Of a stretch of 64,000 nt of DNA, positions 27,046 to 37,716 are shown piece by piece. Location of the stretch: contig NZ_CAJHOA010000002.1 in NCBI RefSeq assembly GCF_905120345.1, positions 43,773-107,772 of the forward strand, in the 5' to 3' direction. The DNA comes from Denitrificimonas caeni (GTDB lineage: Bacteria; Pseudomonadota; Gammaproteobacteria; Pseudomonadales; Pseudomonadaceae). A model generated the notes under the pieces. The model had not been told where the DNA came from. It was given only the letters and a program-made list of their open reading frames with translations, and did no database searches. Every line of letters starts with the position of its first letter. Position 1 is the first letter of the stretch. Position numbers and translations under genes: made by a program.

Positions 27046-28192
27046 ACACCACTTCCATGTCGCGCTGATTGGAGGATCTGGGGTTGGTCAAAATACAAGG
27101 ATCGCCCATCGCATGCTGTGATAAAAAAGGAATATCTGATGGGCTGACACCATAGACGCTGAGGCTGTCATGAAAACCGACTGCCTGTTTAAAGGCAATT
27201 AAGAAATCAATTAAGCGCTGACGGATCTGCTCTGGGGTTAAGCCACGGCAATCAATGCCGAAAGTTTGCGCAATAATATTAAAACGCTCGGGTGCGGAGT
27301 GGTAGTTAAACGCCACCACATGCTCAATCAACGCCGCGTTACATTGCCCGTGCGGCAGATCCAGATAACCACCCAAGCTGTGCGACATGGCATGTACGGC
27401 ACCTAAGATGGCATTGGAGAAAGCCAAACCGGCTTGCATGCTGCCGAGCATGATTTGCTCGCGCAGAACGATATCGCTGGGGTTGGCGATCATTTCTATT
27501 AAGTTGCCACTGATCAGACGCATGGCTTCGAGGGCATGGTGATCGGTCAACGGCCCGCTGCCAATCGAAACAAAGGCTTCAATGGCATGCACCAAGGCAT
27601 CAATACCGGTACAGGCAGCAAGAAACGGATCCATGGTCAGGGTGGTTTCCGGGTCAATTAACGACACATCCGGCACCACGGCTTTACTGACAATGGAGAA
27701 TTTCATCCGCTGCTGTTGATTGGAAATAATCACAAACTGCGAGACATCGGCAGAGGTACCGGCGGTAGTGGGGATTAAAATCAGCGGCGGACTGGGCAGG
27801 CGGATGGTATCCACCCCTTCAAACTCTAAAATACTGCGACCATGCGCGGCAACAATACCAATCGCTTTCGCGCAATCCATCGGGCTGCCACCTCCCACCG
27901 CAACAATCGCCGTGCAGTTGTGCATTTTATAAATTTCTGCACCATGCATGACTTCTTCAACGCGTGGATTGGGCGAGACCTCGGTAAATAAATGGTAGCT
28001 GATGCCCTGCTCTTGCAAACTGGCTTCAATATCCGCCACCCATCCGGCCGCTTGCACCCCAGGGTCAGAAACAATCAACACTTTTGTCGCGCCAAATACA
28101 CTGACAAAGTGACCGACACGATGCCGGCAACCGGCACCAAAGACAATTTCGGGAGAAACGAATTTACGTAATTCGCTGATTGATCGGTTCAT
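27029..28192 (-). CDS. ercA: Iron-containing alcohol dehydrogenase (ErcA)
   Basis: 387 residues of the iron-containing ADH family. The N-terminus is FVSPEIVFGAGCRHRVGHFV and the NAD-binding part has IVAVGGGSPMDCAKAIGIVA. Metal ligands are visible in TGIDALVHAIEAFVS (Asp, His), AVHAMSHSLGGYLD and LPHGQCNAALIEHV. In P. aeruginosa and P. putida ErcA is a regulatory component needed for the expression of PQQ-dependent ethanol oxidation. The ATG at 28192 begins the conserved sequence; the in-frame extension from 28273 does not look conserved. Confidence 0.85.
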   Translation of the reverse strand: MNRSISELRKFVSPEIVFGAGCRHRVGHFVSVFGATKVLIVSDPGVQAAGWVADIEASLQEQGISYHLFTEVSPNPRVEEVMHGAEIYKMHNCTAIVAVGGGSPMDCAKAIGIVAAHGRSILEFEGVDTIRLPSPPLILIPTTAGTSADVSQFVIISNQQQRMKFSIVSKAVVPDVSLIDPETTLTMDPFLAACTGIDALVHAIEAFVSIGSGPLTDHHALEAMRLISGNLIEMIANPSDIVLREQIMLGSMQAGLAFSNAILGAVHAMSHSLGGYLDLPHGQCNAALIEHVVAFNYHSAPERFNIIAQTFGIDCRGLTPEQIRQRLIDFLIAFKQAVGFHDSLSVYGVSPSDIPFLSQHAMGDPCILTNPRSSNQRDMEVVYGEAL

Positions 28193-28416
28193 AGCGACTC
28201 GTCTTATTGTTATTGGATTGGCCAAGCAGGCATATTTGCACTTTTTTATGCGCGCGAAAACAGACTGAAGCAATCATCAACAGCGCGATCCCTATGCAGC
28301 AGGCAACAACTCAGACTATGGGCAATAGTATAGCGCTACACTCAAGCTTTAAGCACTAGCTAAGAGTCCAGCCATTGCTGCGCGCTGGTGTTTAATCTGC
28401 GCTTTGGCCACGGCGC

Positions 28417-30312
28417 TCAGCTATTCTGAAAAACCTGCTGATAAAAAGCCAATTCCAAACGCAAGACTGCGGCTAAGTTATGCGCCTGCCGAAAACCATG
28501 GCCTTCTTCTGGGTAGAGATGATAATCGACGCGTACGCCCTGCGCTTGTAACGCGCTGACCATATCCGTGGTTTGTGCAGGCACCACCACCACATCACGC
28601 CCGCCCTGAAAGAAGATCACTGGCGTGTGAATCTGCGCCACCTGTTCAAGCGGCGCTCGTGCGGCAAATTGCTCGGGGCAACCCAGTAGCCAGTCGAGAT
28701 AATCGCCTTCAAATTTATGCGTGACCTTGCGTAACGCCTCCGGATCGCTGACCCCATATAAACTCGCAGCAGCAGCAAAGTTCGGACTGGCAGCGATGGC
28801 TAATAATGCACTGTAGCCACCGGCACTGGCACCACGCACGCAGATTTGCTGGGGATTGACTTTGTCGTGAGCAATTAAGCTCTGCACCAAGGCACAAATA
28901 TCCTCCACCTCAACACGCCCCCACTGCTGGTGTAAGCGCTGCCGGTAGCGGCGACCAAAGCCGGTACTGCCACGGTAATTGAGATCCGCCACGGCAAAAC
29001 CACGCTGCGTCCAAAACTGAATCCGCGCATCAAACACCGGATAACAGGCCGAGGTGGGGCCGCCGTGCAGAAACACCAGCAGCGGTGGCCGCTCTTGGTC
29101 TTTGAGGCTGTGCTGGCTATTGCACGGTGGATAGAAAAAGCCGTGCACCTGTTCATCATCCGTGCTGGGGAAGTAAAAACTTTGCGGATGGGCAATTTCT
29201 TCGGCGGCTAAGCCAATGCTTAACTGTTGCAGGATGTGGCTGTGCCCGCTGTGACGCTCGATGGCTAACACCGCGCGGCCTTGTGCTTGATGTTCGGCAA
29301 TGCAATAAAAAAACTGCTGATCAACGGCTAAATGGCGTAAGCGGCTGTAGTCCGTCGCCAGCCGTTGCCGAATCGCTTGCTGGGCAAACGAATACACCGC
29401 CAACTGGCCATGGCCATCTTCCAGCCAACTGATTAAGTAGGTATCAGCACTCAGCGCTAGATAGTTACAACCACCCAACTGCCACGGCGCGCCGCTGTAG
29501 TCGGCGTTGATGCCCTGCAGTTTTTCTAAGTGTCCGCCAGGCTGTTCGCGCCACGGCTGCCAATAACCTTGTTGGTCATTGAGTACGTTTAAGCGGTTGT
29601 GTTGATCGAATACCGGTTGTTGCAGTGAAGCATCACCCTCTGCGCCTGCCATACAGATCGGCGTTCCCCAGCGTGTATCGGGCTGGCGGGCGGCGCAGAA
29701 GAGCTGCGTTTGTGTCCAGGGCTGATCGGGGCGCTGCCATTCAATCCAGGCCAGACGCTGACCATTGGGGCTTAAACGTGGCGCCGCATAAAAGTCGCTG
29801 CCTTCGGCAATCAGTCTGGGGGCGCGGCAAACAGAGCTGTTATCAATGGGTAACTCAATCTGCACCAACCGATGAATCAGCGCCTGCGCCTGCTGCTCTT
29901 CTTCGATGGCAATAATGCTGTTGCTCAGCGGATCAAACTGCATATCGGCATAACGGCACTGACTGCGCTGAGTTAACGCTTGCGGCGCACCCTGCCAGCG
30001 TTGCAGATAGACTTGCTGATCGGCTTCATTAGTAAACACTACGCCCTGCTCAGTCAGGCAAAACGAGCCGCCGCCGTATTCATAAACGCGGCTGCGCACC
30101 GAGAAGCCTGCGGGGGTAAAGACAGTGCTGCTTTGCGTACTGTGTTGATAACGATAGAGCAGGGTTTGTGCCGTTTTTGGATCAGACTCCGACCAAAACA
30201 CCCCCTGCGCCGAGACTTTCAGTTCATTGATTTCACGTCCTGCCGCCGCAGCCTGCTCGGCGCTCCAGTCACTCGGCCAAAAGCCAGCGGCGGGGCTGTC
30301 TTGCGCTAACAT
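28417..30312 (-). CDS. pqqH: S9-family prolyl oligopeptidase-like peptidase (PqqH)
   Basis: About 631 residues. An N-terminal beta-propeller (to about residue 380) is followed by an alpha/beta hydrolase domain: LLVFLHGGPTSACYPV (oxyanion region), VRGASAGGYSALLAIAA (nucleophile Ser in G-x-S-x-G), GGRDVVVVPAQ (Asp) and PEEGHGFRQAHN (His). It corresponds to the peptidase encoded after pqqE in Pseudomonas (PA1990, called PqqH), whose role in PQQ maturation is uncertain. The ATG at 30312 or a GTG at 30318 may start it; pqqE ends at 30319. Confidence 0.83.
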   Translation of the reverse strand: MLAQDSPAAGFWPSDWSAEQAAAAGREINELKVSAQGVFWSESDPKTAQTLLYRYQHSTQSSTVFTPAGFSVRSRVYEYGGGSFCLTEQGVVFTNEADQQVYLQRWQGAPQALTQRSQCRYADMQFDPLSNSIIAIEEEQQAQALIHRLVQIELPIDNSSVCRAPRLIAEGSDFYAAPRLSPNGQRLAWIEWQRPDQPWTQTQLFCAARQPDTRWGTPICMAGAEGDASLQQPVFDQHNRLNVLNDQQGYWQPWREQPGGHLEKLQGINADYSGAPWQLGGCNYLALSADTYLISWLEDGHGQLAVYSFAQQAIRQRLATDYSRLRHLAVDQQFFYCIAEHQAQGRAVLAIERHSGHSHILQQLSIGLAAEEIAHPQSFYFPSTDDEQVHGFFYPPCNSQHSLKDQERPPLLVFLHGGPTSACYPVFDARIQFWTQRGFAVADLNYRGSTGFGRRYRQRLHQQWGRVEVEDICALVQSLIAHDKVNPQQICVRGASAGGYSALLAIAASPNFAAAASLYGVSDPEALRKVTHKFEGDYLDWLLGCPEQFAARAPLEQVAQIHTPVIFFQGGRDVVVVPAQTTDMVSALQAQGVRVDYHLYPEEGHGFRQAHNLAAVLRLELAFYQQVFQNS

Positions 30313-30318
30313 CGCCAC

Positions 30319-31476
30319 TTAGCCTTTGATAATAATGTTGGACATTTTTTCATTGCGATAAACCATCTGCTCGACCCCTAAAGGCGCGTGTTCGGCCTGT
30401 TCGCGTGCGGCGAGAATCTTGTCGTGGTGCTCGGACTTACTGCACACCGGATCGGTATTGCTGGCATCACCGGTGAGCATAAAGGCTTGGCAACGGCAGC
30501 CGCCGAAATCTTTTTCTTTTTCATCGCAGGAGCGACAGGGTTCTGGCATCCAATCAAAGCCTCGAAATTTATTAAAGCCAAAGGATTCCTGCCAAATATG
30601 CTGGATGCTGTGCTCTTTGACGTTAGGAAACTGGATGGGCAATTGTCTGGCACTGTGACACGGCAGTGCGGTGCCGTCTGGGGTGATATCTAAAAACAAA
30701 CTGCCCCAGCCATTCATGCAGGCCTTGGGGCGTTCTTCGTAATAATCTGGAGTAACAAAAATCAACTTACAGGGATGGTTTTCTGCCGCAAGTTTTTCAC
30801 GCCATTGTTGCGTGACTTTTTCGGCGCGCTCAAGCTGCTCACGGGTCGGTAATAAGGCGGCACGATTGAGTTCGGCCCAACCATAAAACTGACAGGTGGC
30901 CAGCTCAACAAAGTCGGCATCCAACTCGATGCACAGCTCGATAATACGATCCATACGGTCGATGTTATGCCGATGGGTGACGAAGTTCAGCACCATCGGA
31001 TAGCCTGCGGCTTTCACCGCTTTGGCCATCGCCAGTTTTTGCGCAAAGGCTTTTTTCGAGCCGGCCAACATATTATTGACCTCTTCATCGGCGGCCTGAA
31101 AGCTGATCTGAATATGATCTAATCCGGCCTCACTCAGCTCAGCAATGCGCTTTTCCGTTAAGCCAATTCCCGAGGTAATCAGGTTGGTGTAATAGCCTAA
31201 ATCGCGCGCGGCTTTGACCAGCTCGGCCAAATCTTGCCGCACCAAGGGCTCACCACCGGAGAAACCCAGTTGCGCCGCACCCAGCTCACGCGCTTGGCGA
31301 AACACCTCAATCCATTGCGCGGTAGTCAGCTCTTCACCACTTTTGGCAAAGTCCACCGGATTCGAGCAATAGGGGCACTGCAATGGGCAACGGTAGGTCA
31401 GCTCAGCCAACAACCACAGCGGCGGGCTTTGCGTGGCGCTCACCGGATTAGCAGTATTCAAGCCAGAACTGTGCAT
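30319..31476 (-). CDS. pqqE: PQQ synthesis radical SAM protein PqqE (copy 1)
   Basis: 385 residues. The radical SAM cluster motif lies in [16 protein letters not shown] (Cx3Cx2C) near residue 31. [13 protein letters not shown] binds SAM. The C-terminal SPASM domain supplies auxiliary-cluster cysteines in [40 protein letters not shown] and VCSKSEHH. PqqE joins the Glu and Tyr side chains of PqqA while PqqD presents the peptide. The start overlaps pqqD by 29 bp, with a GGGGGTGG ribosome site. Confidence 0.95.
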   Translation of the reverse strand: MHSSGLNTANPVSATQSPPLWLLAELTYRCPLQCPYCSNPVDFAKSGEELTTAQWIEVFRQARELGAAQLGFSGGEPLVRQDLAELVKAARDLGYYTNLITSGIGLTEKRIAELSEAGLDHIQISFQAADEEVNNMLAGSKKAFAQKLAMAKAVKAAGYPMVLNFVTHRHNIDRMDRIIELCIELDADFVELATCQFYGWAELNRAALLPTREQLERAEKVTQQWREKLAAENHPCKLIFVTPDYYEERPKACMNGWGSLFLDITPDGTALPCHSARQLPIQFPNVKEHSIQHIWQESFGFNKFRGFDWMPEPCRSCDEKEKDFGGCRCQAFMLTGDASNTDPVCSKSEHHDKILAAREQAEHAPLGVEQMVYRNEKMSNIIIKG

Positions 31477-31732
31477 GTGCCACCCCCATAAAGGTTAAGA
31501 CATCTTCATCGAGGCCGGACACATCGGGAAACTGTGTCTGCAACTCGCTAATAATCTGTTCGATACTGCGTTGGCCATCGACTAATTTTAAAATATGCGC
31601 AGCGCTGTCATTCAGCTGAATCATGCCTTCAGGATAGAGCAGCACATGGCCGTTTTGTACCGGTTCCCACTGCAAACGAAAGCCACGACGAATACGCAGA
31701 GGTTGTTGCAGGTTCAGTTCATTGTCACTCAT
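31448..31732 (-). CDS. pqqD: PQQ peptide chaperone PqqD (copy 1)
   Basis: 94 residues, a RiPP recognition element. It has [20 protein letters not shown], then [20 protein letters not shown] and a C-terminal helix region, typical PqqD. It binds the PqqA precursor and delivers it to PqqE. The ATG at 31732 overlaps the pqqC stop (ATGA), showing translational coupling. Confidence 0.93.
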   Translation of the reverse strand: MSDNELNLQQPLRIRRGFRLQWEPVQNGHVLLYPEGMIQLNDSAAHILKLVDGQRSIEQIISELQTQFPDVSGLDEDVLTFMGVAHAQFWLEYC

Positions 31733-32481
31733 ACCCCCAACCCTCGGTGCCAAACCTGTTGCTCGGTGACGCTGTGATACGGCGGACGCTTCAGCTCATA
31801 GGCCATACTCATCGCATCCAACATGCTCCACAGCACATCCAGTTTAAATTGCAAAATATCTAACATGCGCTGCTGTGCTTCGAGCGTGGTGTAGTGTTGC
31901 AAGGTGATTTTCAAACCGTGCTCAACATCACGCCGTGCTTCACTGAGACGCTTACGGAAATAGTCATAACCGCTGCTATCAATCCATGGGTAATGTTGCG
32001 GCCAGGCATCGAGACGCGATTGGTGGATATGTGGCGCAAACAGCTCAGTTAAAGAACTGCTGGCGGCTTCTTGCCAACTGGCACGACGGGCAAAGTTAAG
32101 ATAAGCATCCACGGCAAAACGCACCCCCGGCAACACCAACTCGCCTGAGATGACCTGCTCGCGATCCAAGCCAACCGCCTCGGCCAGACGCAGCCACGCT
32201 TCAATGCCACCTTCTTCACCCGGCGCACCATCGTGATCGATCATGCGTTGTACCCACTCACGACGCACATCACGCTCAGGGCAGTTGGCCATAATCGCTG
32301 CATCTTTCATCGGGATATTGATTTGATAGTAAAACCGATTGGCCACCCAGCCTTGGATTTGCTCACGCGTGGCCTGCCCGTTGTGCATGGCGATATGGTA
32401 CGGGTGATGAATATGGTAATAAGCACCCTTCGCGCGCAGCGCCTGTTCAAATTGTTCGGGGGTCATCGCTGGCTGGCTCAT
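31729..32481 (-). CDS. pqqC: Pyrroloquinoline-quinone synthase PqqC
   Basis: A 250-residue all-helical oxidase. Characteristic segments are [60 protein letters not shown] and [18 protein letters not shown]. It carries out the last ring closure and oxidation to PQQ without a metal cofactor. It lies between pqqB (9-bp gap) and pqqD (4-bp overlap). This is the only pqqC in the window. Confidence 0.95.
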   Translation of the reverse strand: MSQPAMTPEQFEQALRAKGAYYHIHHPYHIAMHNGQATREQIQGWVANRFYYQINIPMKDAAIMANCPERDVRREWVQRMIDHDGAPGEEGGIEAWLRLAEAVGLDREQVISGELVLPGVRFAVDAYLNFARRASWQEAASSSLTELFAPHIHQSRLDAWPQHYPWIDSSGYDYFRKRLSEARRDVEHGLKITLQHYTTLEAQQRMLDILQFKLDVLWSMLDAMSMAYELKRPPYHSVTEQQVWHRGLGV

Positions 32482-32490
32482 CGCAGGCTC

Positions 32491-33405
32491 CTAGAGTTGA
32501 ATACTCATTCCGTCATAAGACACTTCGACACCGGCAGCCTGCACTTGCGCGCGCTCGGCGGAGTCCTCATTGAGAATGGGGTTGGTATTATTGATATGAA
32601 TTAAAATACGTCGCGCCTCAGGATAATCGGCCAGTACTTCGAGCATGCCGCCGGGGCCGCTTTGCGCCAAATGCCCCATCTCGCTGCCGAGCTTAGTGCC
32701 GACCCCGTAGACTTGCATTTCATCATCAGTCCAGACCGTGCCATCCACCAATAAGCAATCGGCACTGCGCATGATGCTACGCAGGTTATCGTCCATCTCA
32801 CCGAGACCCGGCGCGTAAAAGACTTTTTTACCGCTGCGCGTGTCTTCGATTAACAGACCAATATTATTACCGGGGTGCGGATCGTCACGGCGGGGTGAGT
32901 ACGGCGGAGCATTACTGCGTAACGCCACTGCGGTGATGCTTAAGGCCGGGCAGGCTGGCACCGTAAAGGGCGTGCCATCGAGGCTGATCAGTTGATGCTT
33001 AAGACCACCGTTCCAATGCGCCAGCATCTTGAAGATCGGAAAGCCTGAGGTGAGGTCTTGATAGACCATCTCGGTGCACCAAACATCGTGCGGACAGCCT
33101 TCACGCAAGGTCAGCAAGCCGGTGACATGGTCAATTTGACTATCGAGTAAGATAACTCCAGCAATCGCTGTGTCGCGAGCCTGGCGCGCCGGTTGTAGCG
33201 CAGGAAATACTTCGATCTGACTGCGAATGTCTGGCGAAGCATTGCATAAAATCCAGTTGACACCATCGTCGCTAATGGCGATCGATGACTGTGTACGTGG
33301 TACAGCACGCAAGGTGCCGGAGCGTAAACCATGGCAGTTGTGGCAATTACAATTCCACTGCGGAAAACCACCGCCTGCTGCTGAACCCAATACTTGAATG
33401 TACAT
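32491..33405 (-). CDS. pqqB: PQQ biosynthesis metallo-beta-lactamase-fold hydroxylase PqqB
   Basis: 304 residues. The N-terminus [20 protein letters not shown] with HNCHG is diagnostic. It is followed by [18 protein letters not shown] (metal region), [12 protein letters not shown] and [20 protein letters not shown]. PqqB oxidises the crosslinked Glu-Tyr derivative during PQQ formation. AAGGAA lies upstream of the ATG at 33405. It is separated from pqqA by a strong hairpin. Confidence 0.95.
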   Translation of the reverse strand: MYIQVLGSAAGGGFPQWNCNCHNCHGLRSGTLRAVPRTQSSIAISDDGVNWILCNASPDIRSQIEVFPALQPARQARDTAIAGVILLDSQIDHVTGLLTLREGCPHDVWCTEMVYQDLTSGFPIFKMLAHWNGGLKHQLISLDGTPFTVPACPALSITAVALRSNAPPYSPRRDDPHPGNNIGLLIEDTRSGKKVFYAPGLGEMDDNLRSIMRSADCLLVDGTVWTDDEMQVYGVGTKLGSEMGHLAQSGPGGMLEVLADYPEARRILIHINNTNPILNEDSAERAQVQAAGVEVSYDGMSIQL

Positions 33406-33422
33406 GTTGGTATTCCTTAGTA

Positions 33423-33440
33423 GCCCCAGCAAGCTGGGGC
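33423..33440 (-). terminator. pqqA-pqqB intercistronic hairpin (attenuator)
   Basis: Perfect 8-bp stem GCCCCAGC-AA-GCTGGGGC without a U-tract, in the 70-bp gap after pqqA. A similar hairpin follows the second pqqA at 61328-61356. Such hairpins keep pqqA transcript levels above those of pqqB-E by attenuation or mRNA protection; this is known for pqq operons and inferred here. Confidence 0.7.
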
Positions 33441-33475
33441 CTGATCGTTAAACGATTAACATAAAGCGACGTGTA

Positions 33476-33547
33476 TCAACGGTTTGCGATGTACATCGTC
33501 ACTTCAAAGCCAATACGCAGATCATTAAAGGTAGGTTTAGTCCACAT
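33476..33547 (-). CDS. pqqA: PQQ precursor peptide PqqA (copy 1)
   Basis: A 23-codon gene: [14 protein letters not shown] then EVTMYIANR. The Glu15 and Tyr19 of the EVTxY motif are the two residues that become PQQ. GAGAGAGGAAT lies before the ATG at 33547. It is the first gene of pqqABCDE-H. A second, different precursor gene lies at 61248. Confidence 0.95.
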   Translation of the reverse strand: MWTKPTFNDLRIGFEVTMYIANR

Positions 33548-33622
33548 AGCAGATTCCTCTCTCTTATTAACACCGGTCAATTCCGGTGCCTCTATTAATA
33601 GCGCTGTTCGCCCATGCAGAAA

Positions 33623-33636
33623 ACGGTACTTTGGAA
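33623..33636 (-). promoter_or_regulatory. CTAAAG-type motif upstream of pqqA
   Basis: Minus strand TTCCAAAGTACCGT, 76 bp upstream of the pqqA start. Compare TTCTAAAGCACTGT before the second pqqA and TTCTAAAGTACTGT before pqqF. Candidate activator site (ErbR/PedR1 or PedR2), inferred from recurrence. Confidence 0.5.
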
Positions 33637-33697
33637 CCGGTTTAGCTTGCCATTGGTCGCACTGTCTTTATCCACGTGCTAAACGCTATATTTTAGG

Positions 33698-33728
33698 CAA
33701 AAAAAAACGCAACCCAAGGGCTGCGTTT
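33698..33728 (-). terminator. Rho-independent terminator after the aldehyde dehydrogenase gene
   Basis: On the minus strand the stem AAACGCAGCCCTTGGGTTGCGTTT is followed by an uninterrupted T-run (the A-run at 33699-33707). It ends the transcript of the gene at 33892-35412. The remainder of the 344-bp gap 33548-33891 holds the pqq promoter region and no gene. Confidence 0.8.
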
Positions 33729-33891
33729 CGACCGAGATAGAGCAAGTTCGCGGGGGAGATGACGTTAGACAACGCAGCTCTTCTCGTCGATAAGAAAACG
33801 TCCATGTCCAGTCACAAGCATAACTTAATCAACATTCTGCAATGTTGCCGTGCATGCCGCCAGATCGCTCCAGCGGCATCTGTAGCGCCTC

Positions 33892-35412
33892 TTAGAAGAA
33901 GCCTAAAGGATTGATGTCGTAGCTGATTAACAGGTTTTTGGTCTGCTGGTAGTGATCCAGCATCATTTTGTGGGTTTCACGGCCCACACCCGATTTTTTG
34001 TAACCACCAAAGGCCGCGTGCGCTGGATAGAGGTGGTAGCAGTTGGTCCACACACGACCCGCCTGAATAGCACGGCCCATACGGTAGGCACGGTTGATAT
34101 CACGCGTCCACAAGCCTGCACCTAAACCAAACTCGGTGTCGTTGGCGATGGCCAGCGCTTCTGCTTCATCTTTAAAGGTGGTGACTGCGACCACTGGACC
34201 AAAAATCTCTTCTTGGAAGATGCGCATTTTGTTGTGGCCTTTGAGCAAGGTCGGCTGGATGTAATAACCGCTGGCGAAGTCACCTTCCAGCTGCTCGACT
34301 TTACCGCCGGTTAACAGCTCTGCACCTTCGTCTTTAGCAATGTCCATGTAGGACATGATTTTATCGAACTGCTGCGCTGACGCTTGTGCGCCAACCATGG
34401 TTTCAGTGTCGAGCGGGTTGCCGCGACGGATGTTTTTGATCTTCTTCATGACTTCGGCCATGAAAGGTTCGTAAATTGATTCTTGAATCAAAGCGCGCGA
34501 TGGTGCGGTGCAAATTTCACCTTGGTTAAAGAACGCGAGGACTAAACCTTCAGCGGCTTTCTCAATAAAGGCCGGCTCGGCATTCATGATGTCTTCAAAG
34601 AAGATATTCGGTGATTTGCCGCCCAGCTCAACTGTGCTTGGGATAATGTTTTCTGCCGCACAATGCATAATGTGCGAGCCGACTGGAGTTGAACCGGTAA
34701 AGGCGATCTTAGCAATGCGCTTGCTGGTGGCGAGTGCTTCACCGGCTTCACGACCATAACCTTGCACGATGTTAAGTACGCCAGCTGGCAATAAGTCACC
34801 AATCAATTCCATCAACACACTGATCGACAGTGGCGTTTGCTCGGCTGGTTTCAGCACGATGCAGTTACCCGCAGCCAAGGCTGGCGCCAGTTTCCAAGCA
34901 CCCATCAACAATGGGAAGTTCCATGGAATAATTTGTCCCACTACACCGAGTGGCTCGTGGAAGTGGTAAGCAGCGGTGTGTTCGTTGATTTCTGCAGCGG
35001 AACCTTCTTGCGCACGTAAGCAACCGGCGAAGTAGCGGAAATGGTCAGCGGCTAATGGGATGTCAGCGTTGAGGGTTTCACGCACAGGCTTGCCGTTGTC
35101 CCAAGTCTCGACGACTGCCAACAACTCTAGGTTGTCTTCAATACGATCAGCAATGCGTAACAGGACGCGGGCGCGGTCTTGTGCTGAGGTTTTACCCCAA
35201 GCCGATGCCGCTGCGTGGGCAGCATCTAAAGCCAGATTAATATCGTCAGCATCTGAGCGCGGAAATTCACCGGCCACTGCACCAGTGACGGGTGTGGTGT
35301 TGGTAAAGTACTCACCATTGACCGGTGGCACAAACTGGCCACCAATGTAGTTGCCGTAACGTGGCTTAATGGTCAGTAAAGAACCTGGTGTACCTGGTTG
35401 TGCATAAATCAT
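33892..35412 (-). CDS. exaC: NAD-dependent aldehyde dehydrogenase (ExaC/PedI-like)
   Basis: A 506-residue aldehyde dehydrogenase. [31 protein letters not shown] (NAD binding), catalytic Glu in [12 protein letters not shown] and catalytic Cys in [17 protein letters not shown] are all present, as is [11 protein letters not shown]. It oxidises the aldehyde released by the PQQ alcohol dehydrogenases to the acid in the cytoplasm. The position next to PQQ-ADH and pqqA matches exaC in P. aeruginosa and pedI in P. putida. It has its own terminators on both sides, so it is a single-gene transcript. Confidence 0.92.
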   Translation of the reverse strand: MIYAQPGTPGSLLTIKPRYGNYIGGQFVPPVNGEYFTNTTPVTGAVAGEFPRSDADDINLALDAAHAAASAWGKTSAQDRARVLLRIADRIEDNLELLAVVETWDNGKPVRETLNADIPLAADHFRYFAGCLRAQEGSAAEINEHTAAYHFHEPLGVVGQIIPWNFPLLMGAWKLAPALAAGNCIVLKPAEQTPLSISVLMELIGDLLPAGVLNIVQGYGREAGEALATSKRIAKIAFTGSTPVGSHIMHCAAENIIPSTVELGGKSPNIFFEDIMNAEPAFIEKAAEGLVLAFFNQGEICTAPSRALIQESIYEPFMAEVMKKIKNIRRGNPLDTETMVGAQASAQQFDKIMSYMDIAKDEGAELLTGGKVEQLEGDFASGYYIQPTLLKGHNKMRIFQEEIFGPVVAVTTFKDEAEALAIANDTEFGLGAGLWTRDINRAYRMGRAIQAGRVWTNCYHLYPAHAAFGGYKKSGVGRETHKMMLDHYQQTKNLLISYDINPLGFF

Positions 35413-35516
35413 CTGCGTAGCCTCTTCTTATTCAGTGCCTGCGCCAACCACGGGCAGGTTATGGTTCGATAATAGCCACTCCCAGCAACCAGACGAATGC
35501 ACCCTAGGCACAGAAA

Positions 35517-35538
35517 ATCTAGTTATTTAGAACTAGAT
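35517..35538. promoter_or_regulatory. Palindrome upstream of the aldehyde dehydrogenase gene
   Basis: Perfect 8-bp arms ATCTAGTT / AACTAGAT with a 6-base spacer (ATTTAG), 105 bp upstream of the start at 35412. It looks like a dimeric regulator site. Which protein binds is unknown. Confidence 0.55.
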
Positions 35539-35568
35539 AGAATGCGCCGCTACCGTAGGGGATGTGCA

Positions 35569-35605
35569 GAAACAACAAAACCGGCGAGGCCGGTTTTGTT
35601 GTTTC
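35569..35605. terminator. Bidirectional rho-independent terminator
   Basis: A long perfect stem, GAAACAACAAAACCGGC with loop GAG and its complement GCCGGTTTTGTTGTTTC. It gives A- and T-rich flanks in both directions. It ends the pedH-type gene (stop at 35662). Confidence 0.8.
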
Positions 35606-35661
35606 GATACTGCTTAAGCAATATCGATGACACTTAAGCACTTACATGCTGCGCGCGGTTA

Positions 35662-37431
35662 TTACAGCGTGTGTTCTTTAGGGAGTTTGAAGGTCCAGAC
35701 CATGCCGCCTTGGTTGTAGTCTTTAACCCGCTTCGCCACTTCGCCGCCCCACAAAGGTACCGCGCCACCCCAACCGGAAACGACGCTGATATATTGCTCG
35801 CCGTCCATTTCCCAAGTGACAGGTGAACCCAGTACGCCAGAACCGGTTTGGAACTCATAGAGTTTTTTACCAGTTTTTGCATCAAAGGCCATTAAGAAAC
35901 CTTCAGGGTTACCGGTAAACACCAGATTACCTTTGGTCGCCAAGACGCCGCCCCACAGTGGTGCGTAGTTTTTATAGCGCCAAACTTCTTTACCGGTTTT
36001 TGGATCAATGGCTTTTAACACGCCAATGTAATCTTCATTCAACGGTCTGATGGTAAAGCCCGCACCTAAGTACGCCGCGCCTTTCTTGTAGGTCACACCT
36101 TCGTTCCAGATGTCCATACCCCACTCATTGACCGGCACATAGAACAAACCGGTGTCTTGACTGTAGGCCATTGGCATCCAGTTTTTCGCACCTAAGAACG
36201 CCGGCGCGACAAAGACTGAAGAACCTTGCTTGCCCTCGCCCGGCGCGCCTGGACGGTTGCTTTCGTCATAGATTGGACGGCCATCTTTATCCAAGCCTTT
36301 CGCCCACGTAATCTTGTCGGCGAATGGGAAGCCACGGATGAACTTACCGTTGCTGCGATCCAAGACATAGAAATAACCATTACGGTCGGCGGTCGCTGCC
36401 GCTTTAACCGTTTTGCCATTTTCTTCGTAACTGAACGACACCAGCTCGTTCACACCATCGTAATCCCAACCATCGTGTGGTGTGGTTTGGAAGTGCCATT
36501 TGATCGAACCATCATCAGGATTCAGCGCTAAGCGTGACGATGAAAACAGGTTGTCGCCTGGGCGCATGTGCGAGTTCCAAGGTGACGGGTTACTGGTACC
36601 AAACAATAATGAGTCGGTTTCAGCATCATAAGAGCCGCCGAGCCATGGCGCAGCACCACCGGTTTTCCAGAGATCACCCGGCCAAGTTTTGCCGGCTTCA
36701 CCACCAGAAATACCACTTTCAATTTTCTTACCGTCTTTCCAAACATAACCCATGTGGCCTTCAACCGTCGGACGCGTCCAGATCAAATCACCATTCACAG
36801 GGTTGTAGGCTTCAACTTTACCAACGATACCGAACTCACCACCGGAAACGCCGGTAATCAGCTTGCCTTTAACCACAATCGGCGCGGCAGTAATCGAATA
36901 ACCCGCTTTGTAATCGGCGACAGTTTTACGCCAAACCACTTTACCGGTGTCTTTATTTAATGCGACTAACTTGGCATCCAGGGTACCGACAATCACTAAA
37001 TCGCCGTACAAAGCAACACCACGGTTAATCACGTCACAGCACGGCATAATGCCATCCGGCAGACGCGCGTCGTACTGCCACAGCTCTTTACCGGTGCGTG
37101 CGTCCATTGCGAAAACCCGCGAATAGGAGGCGGTGACATACATCACGCCATCTTTAATCATGGGCTGTGATTCTTGCCCGCGCTGCTTCTCCCCCCCAAA
37201 GGATAAAGCCCAAACTGGACGCAGCTGTTGCACGGTGTCAACGTTGACTGTTGCCAGCGGGCTATAACGCTGCCCAGCCAAACCTAAACCATTGCTGACA
37301 ATCTGGTGAGTGGTGTTGGCATCGTCTAAAATTTCTTCGTCAGTGACTGCTTGTACACCGACACTGTGTAGCAGCATTGCGCCGCATAATGCGGATAGAG
37401 CAAACATTTGATGCAATCTTGTGCGTTTCAT
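35662..37431 (-). CDS. pedH: PQQ-dependent alcohol dehydrogenase, lanthanide-type (PedH-like)
   Basis: A 589-residue periplasmic quinoprotein with a signal peptide ([20 protein letters not shown], cut after VGVQA). It has the eight-bladed propeller with repeated tryptophan-docking motifs and the adjacent-cysteine disulfide Cys131-Cys132 ([12 protein letters not shown]). Predicted metal and PQQ ligands are Glu199 (GVSGGEFG), Asn281 and catalytic Asp323 in [11 protein letters not shown]. Asp325, two residues on, is the extra ligand found in XoxF and PedH lanthanide enzymes. Ethanol and other short alcohols are oxidised, with electrons going to a cytochrome c. The ATG at 37431 has GAGGTGG upstream; the longer frame from 37518 is untranslated leader. 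Confidence 0.88.
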   Translation of the reverse strand: MKRTRLHQMFALSALCGAMLLHSVGVQAVTDEEILDDANTTHQIVSNGLGLAGQRYSPLATVNVDTVQQLRPVWALSFGGEKQRGQESQPMIKDGVMYVTASYSRVFAMDARTGKELWQYDARLPDGIMPCCDVINRGVALYGDLVIVGTLDAKLVALNKDTGKVVWRKTVADYKAGYSITAAPIVVKGKLITGVSGGEFGIVGKVEAYNPVNGDLIWTRPTVEGHMGYVWKDGKKIESGISGGEAGKTWPGDLWKTGGAAPWLGGSYDAETDSLLFGTSNPSPWNSHMRPGDNLFSSSRLALNPDDGSIKWHFQTTPHDGWDYDGVNELVSFSYEENGKTVKAAATADRNGYFYVLDRSNGKFIRGFPFADKITWAKGLDKDGRPIYDESNRPGAPGEGKQGSSVFVAPAFLGAKNWMPMAYSQDTGLFYVPVNEWGMDIWNEGVTYKKGAAYLGAGFTIRPLNEDYIGVLKAIDPKTGKEVWRYKNYAPLWGGVLATKGNLVFTGNPEGFLMAFDAKTGKKLYEFQTGSGVLGSPVTWEMDGEQYISVVSGWGGAVPLWGGEVAKRVKDYNQGGMVWTFKLPKEHTL

Positions 37432-37646
37432 TATGGCCACCTCTACAGCGTTATTATTGTGATCGGGAAATAATCCCGAACCGCTATAGATTCTTCGCTG
37501 CAGCAGGCTCAACAACAATTGACCTCAAAGCCTAGTTAGTACCTACGTTAGTAGTAACACCTCGCCGCGCTCATCGCCGCAACAACAGGCATCAGCCAGC
37601 CAGCACTCGACGCAGCACGCCAATTGATCAAGCGCCTGACAAAGAA

Positions 37647-37681
37647 AACCCCCAAGACTGCGCCAGCAATGCTTGAGGGTT
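37647..37681 (-). terminator. Terminator after the MBL-fold gene
   Basis: On the minus strand AACCCTCAAG pairs with CTTGGGGGTT (one mismatch) and is followed by TTTCTTTG. It sits 36 bp after the stop of the metallohydrolase gene. The rest of 37432-37716 is the leader and promoter of pedH. Confidence 0.7.
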
Positions 37682-37716
37682 ATCGATGAGGTCAGGCGTG
37701 ACTCAGCAGAGATCAA

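Noticed and set aside
35662-37431. Methanol dehydrogenase (MxaF/XoxF)
   Set aside because: The neighbours (PedF-type cytochrome, ErcA, ErbR, CXXCW protein) and the sequence fit the ExaA/PedE/PedH alcohol dehydrogenases; only the D-x-D feature is shared with XoxF.
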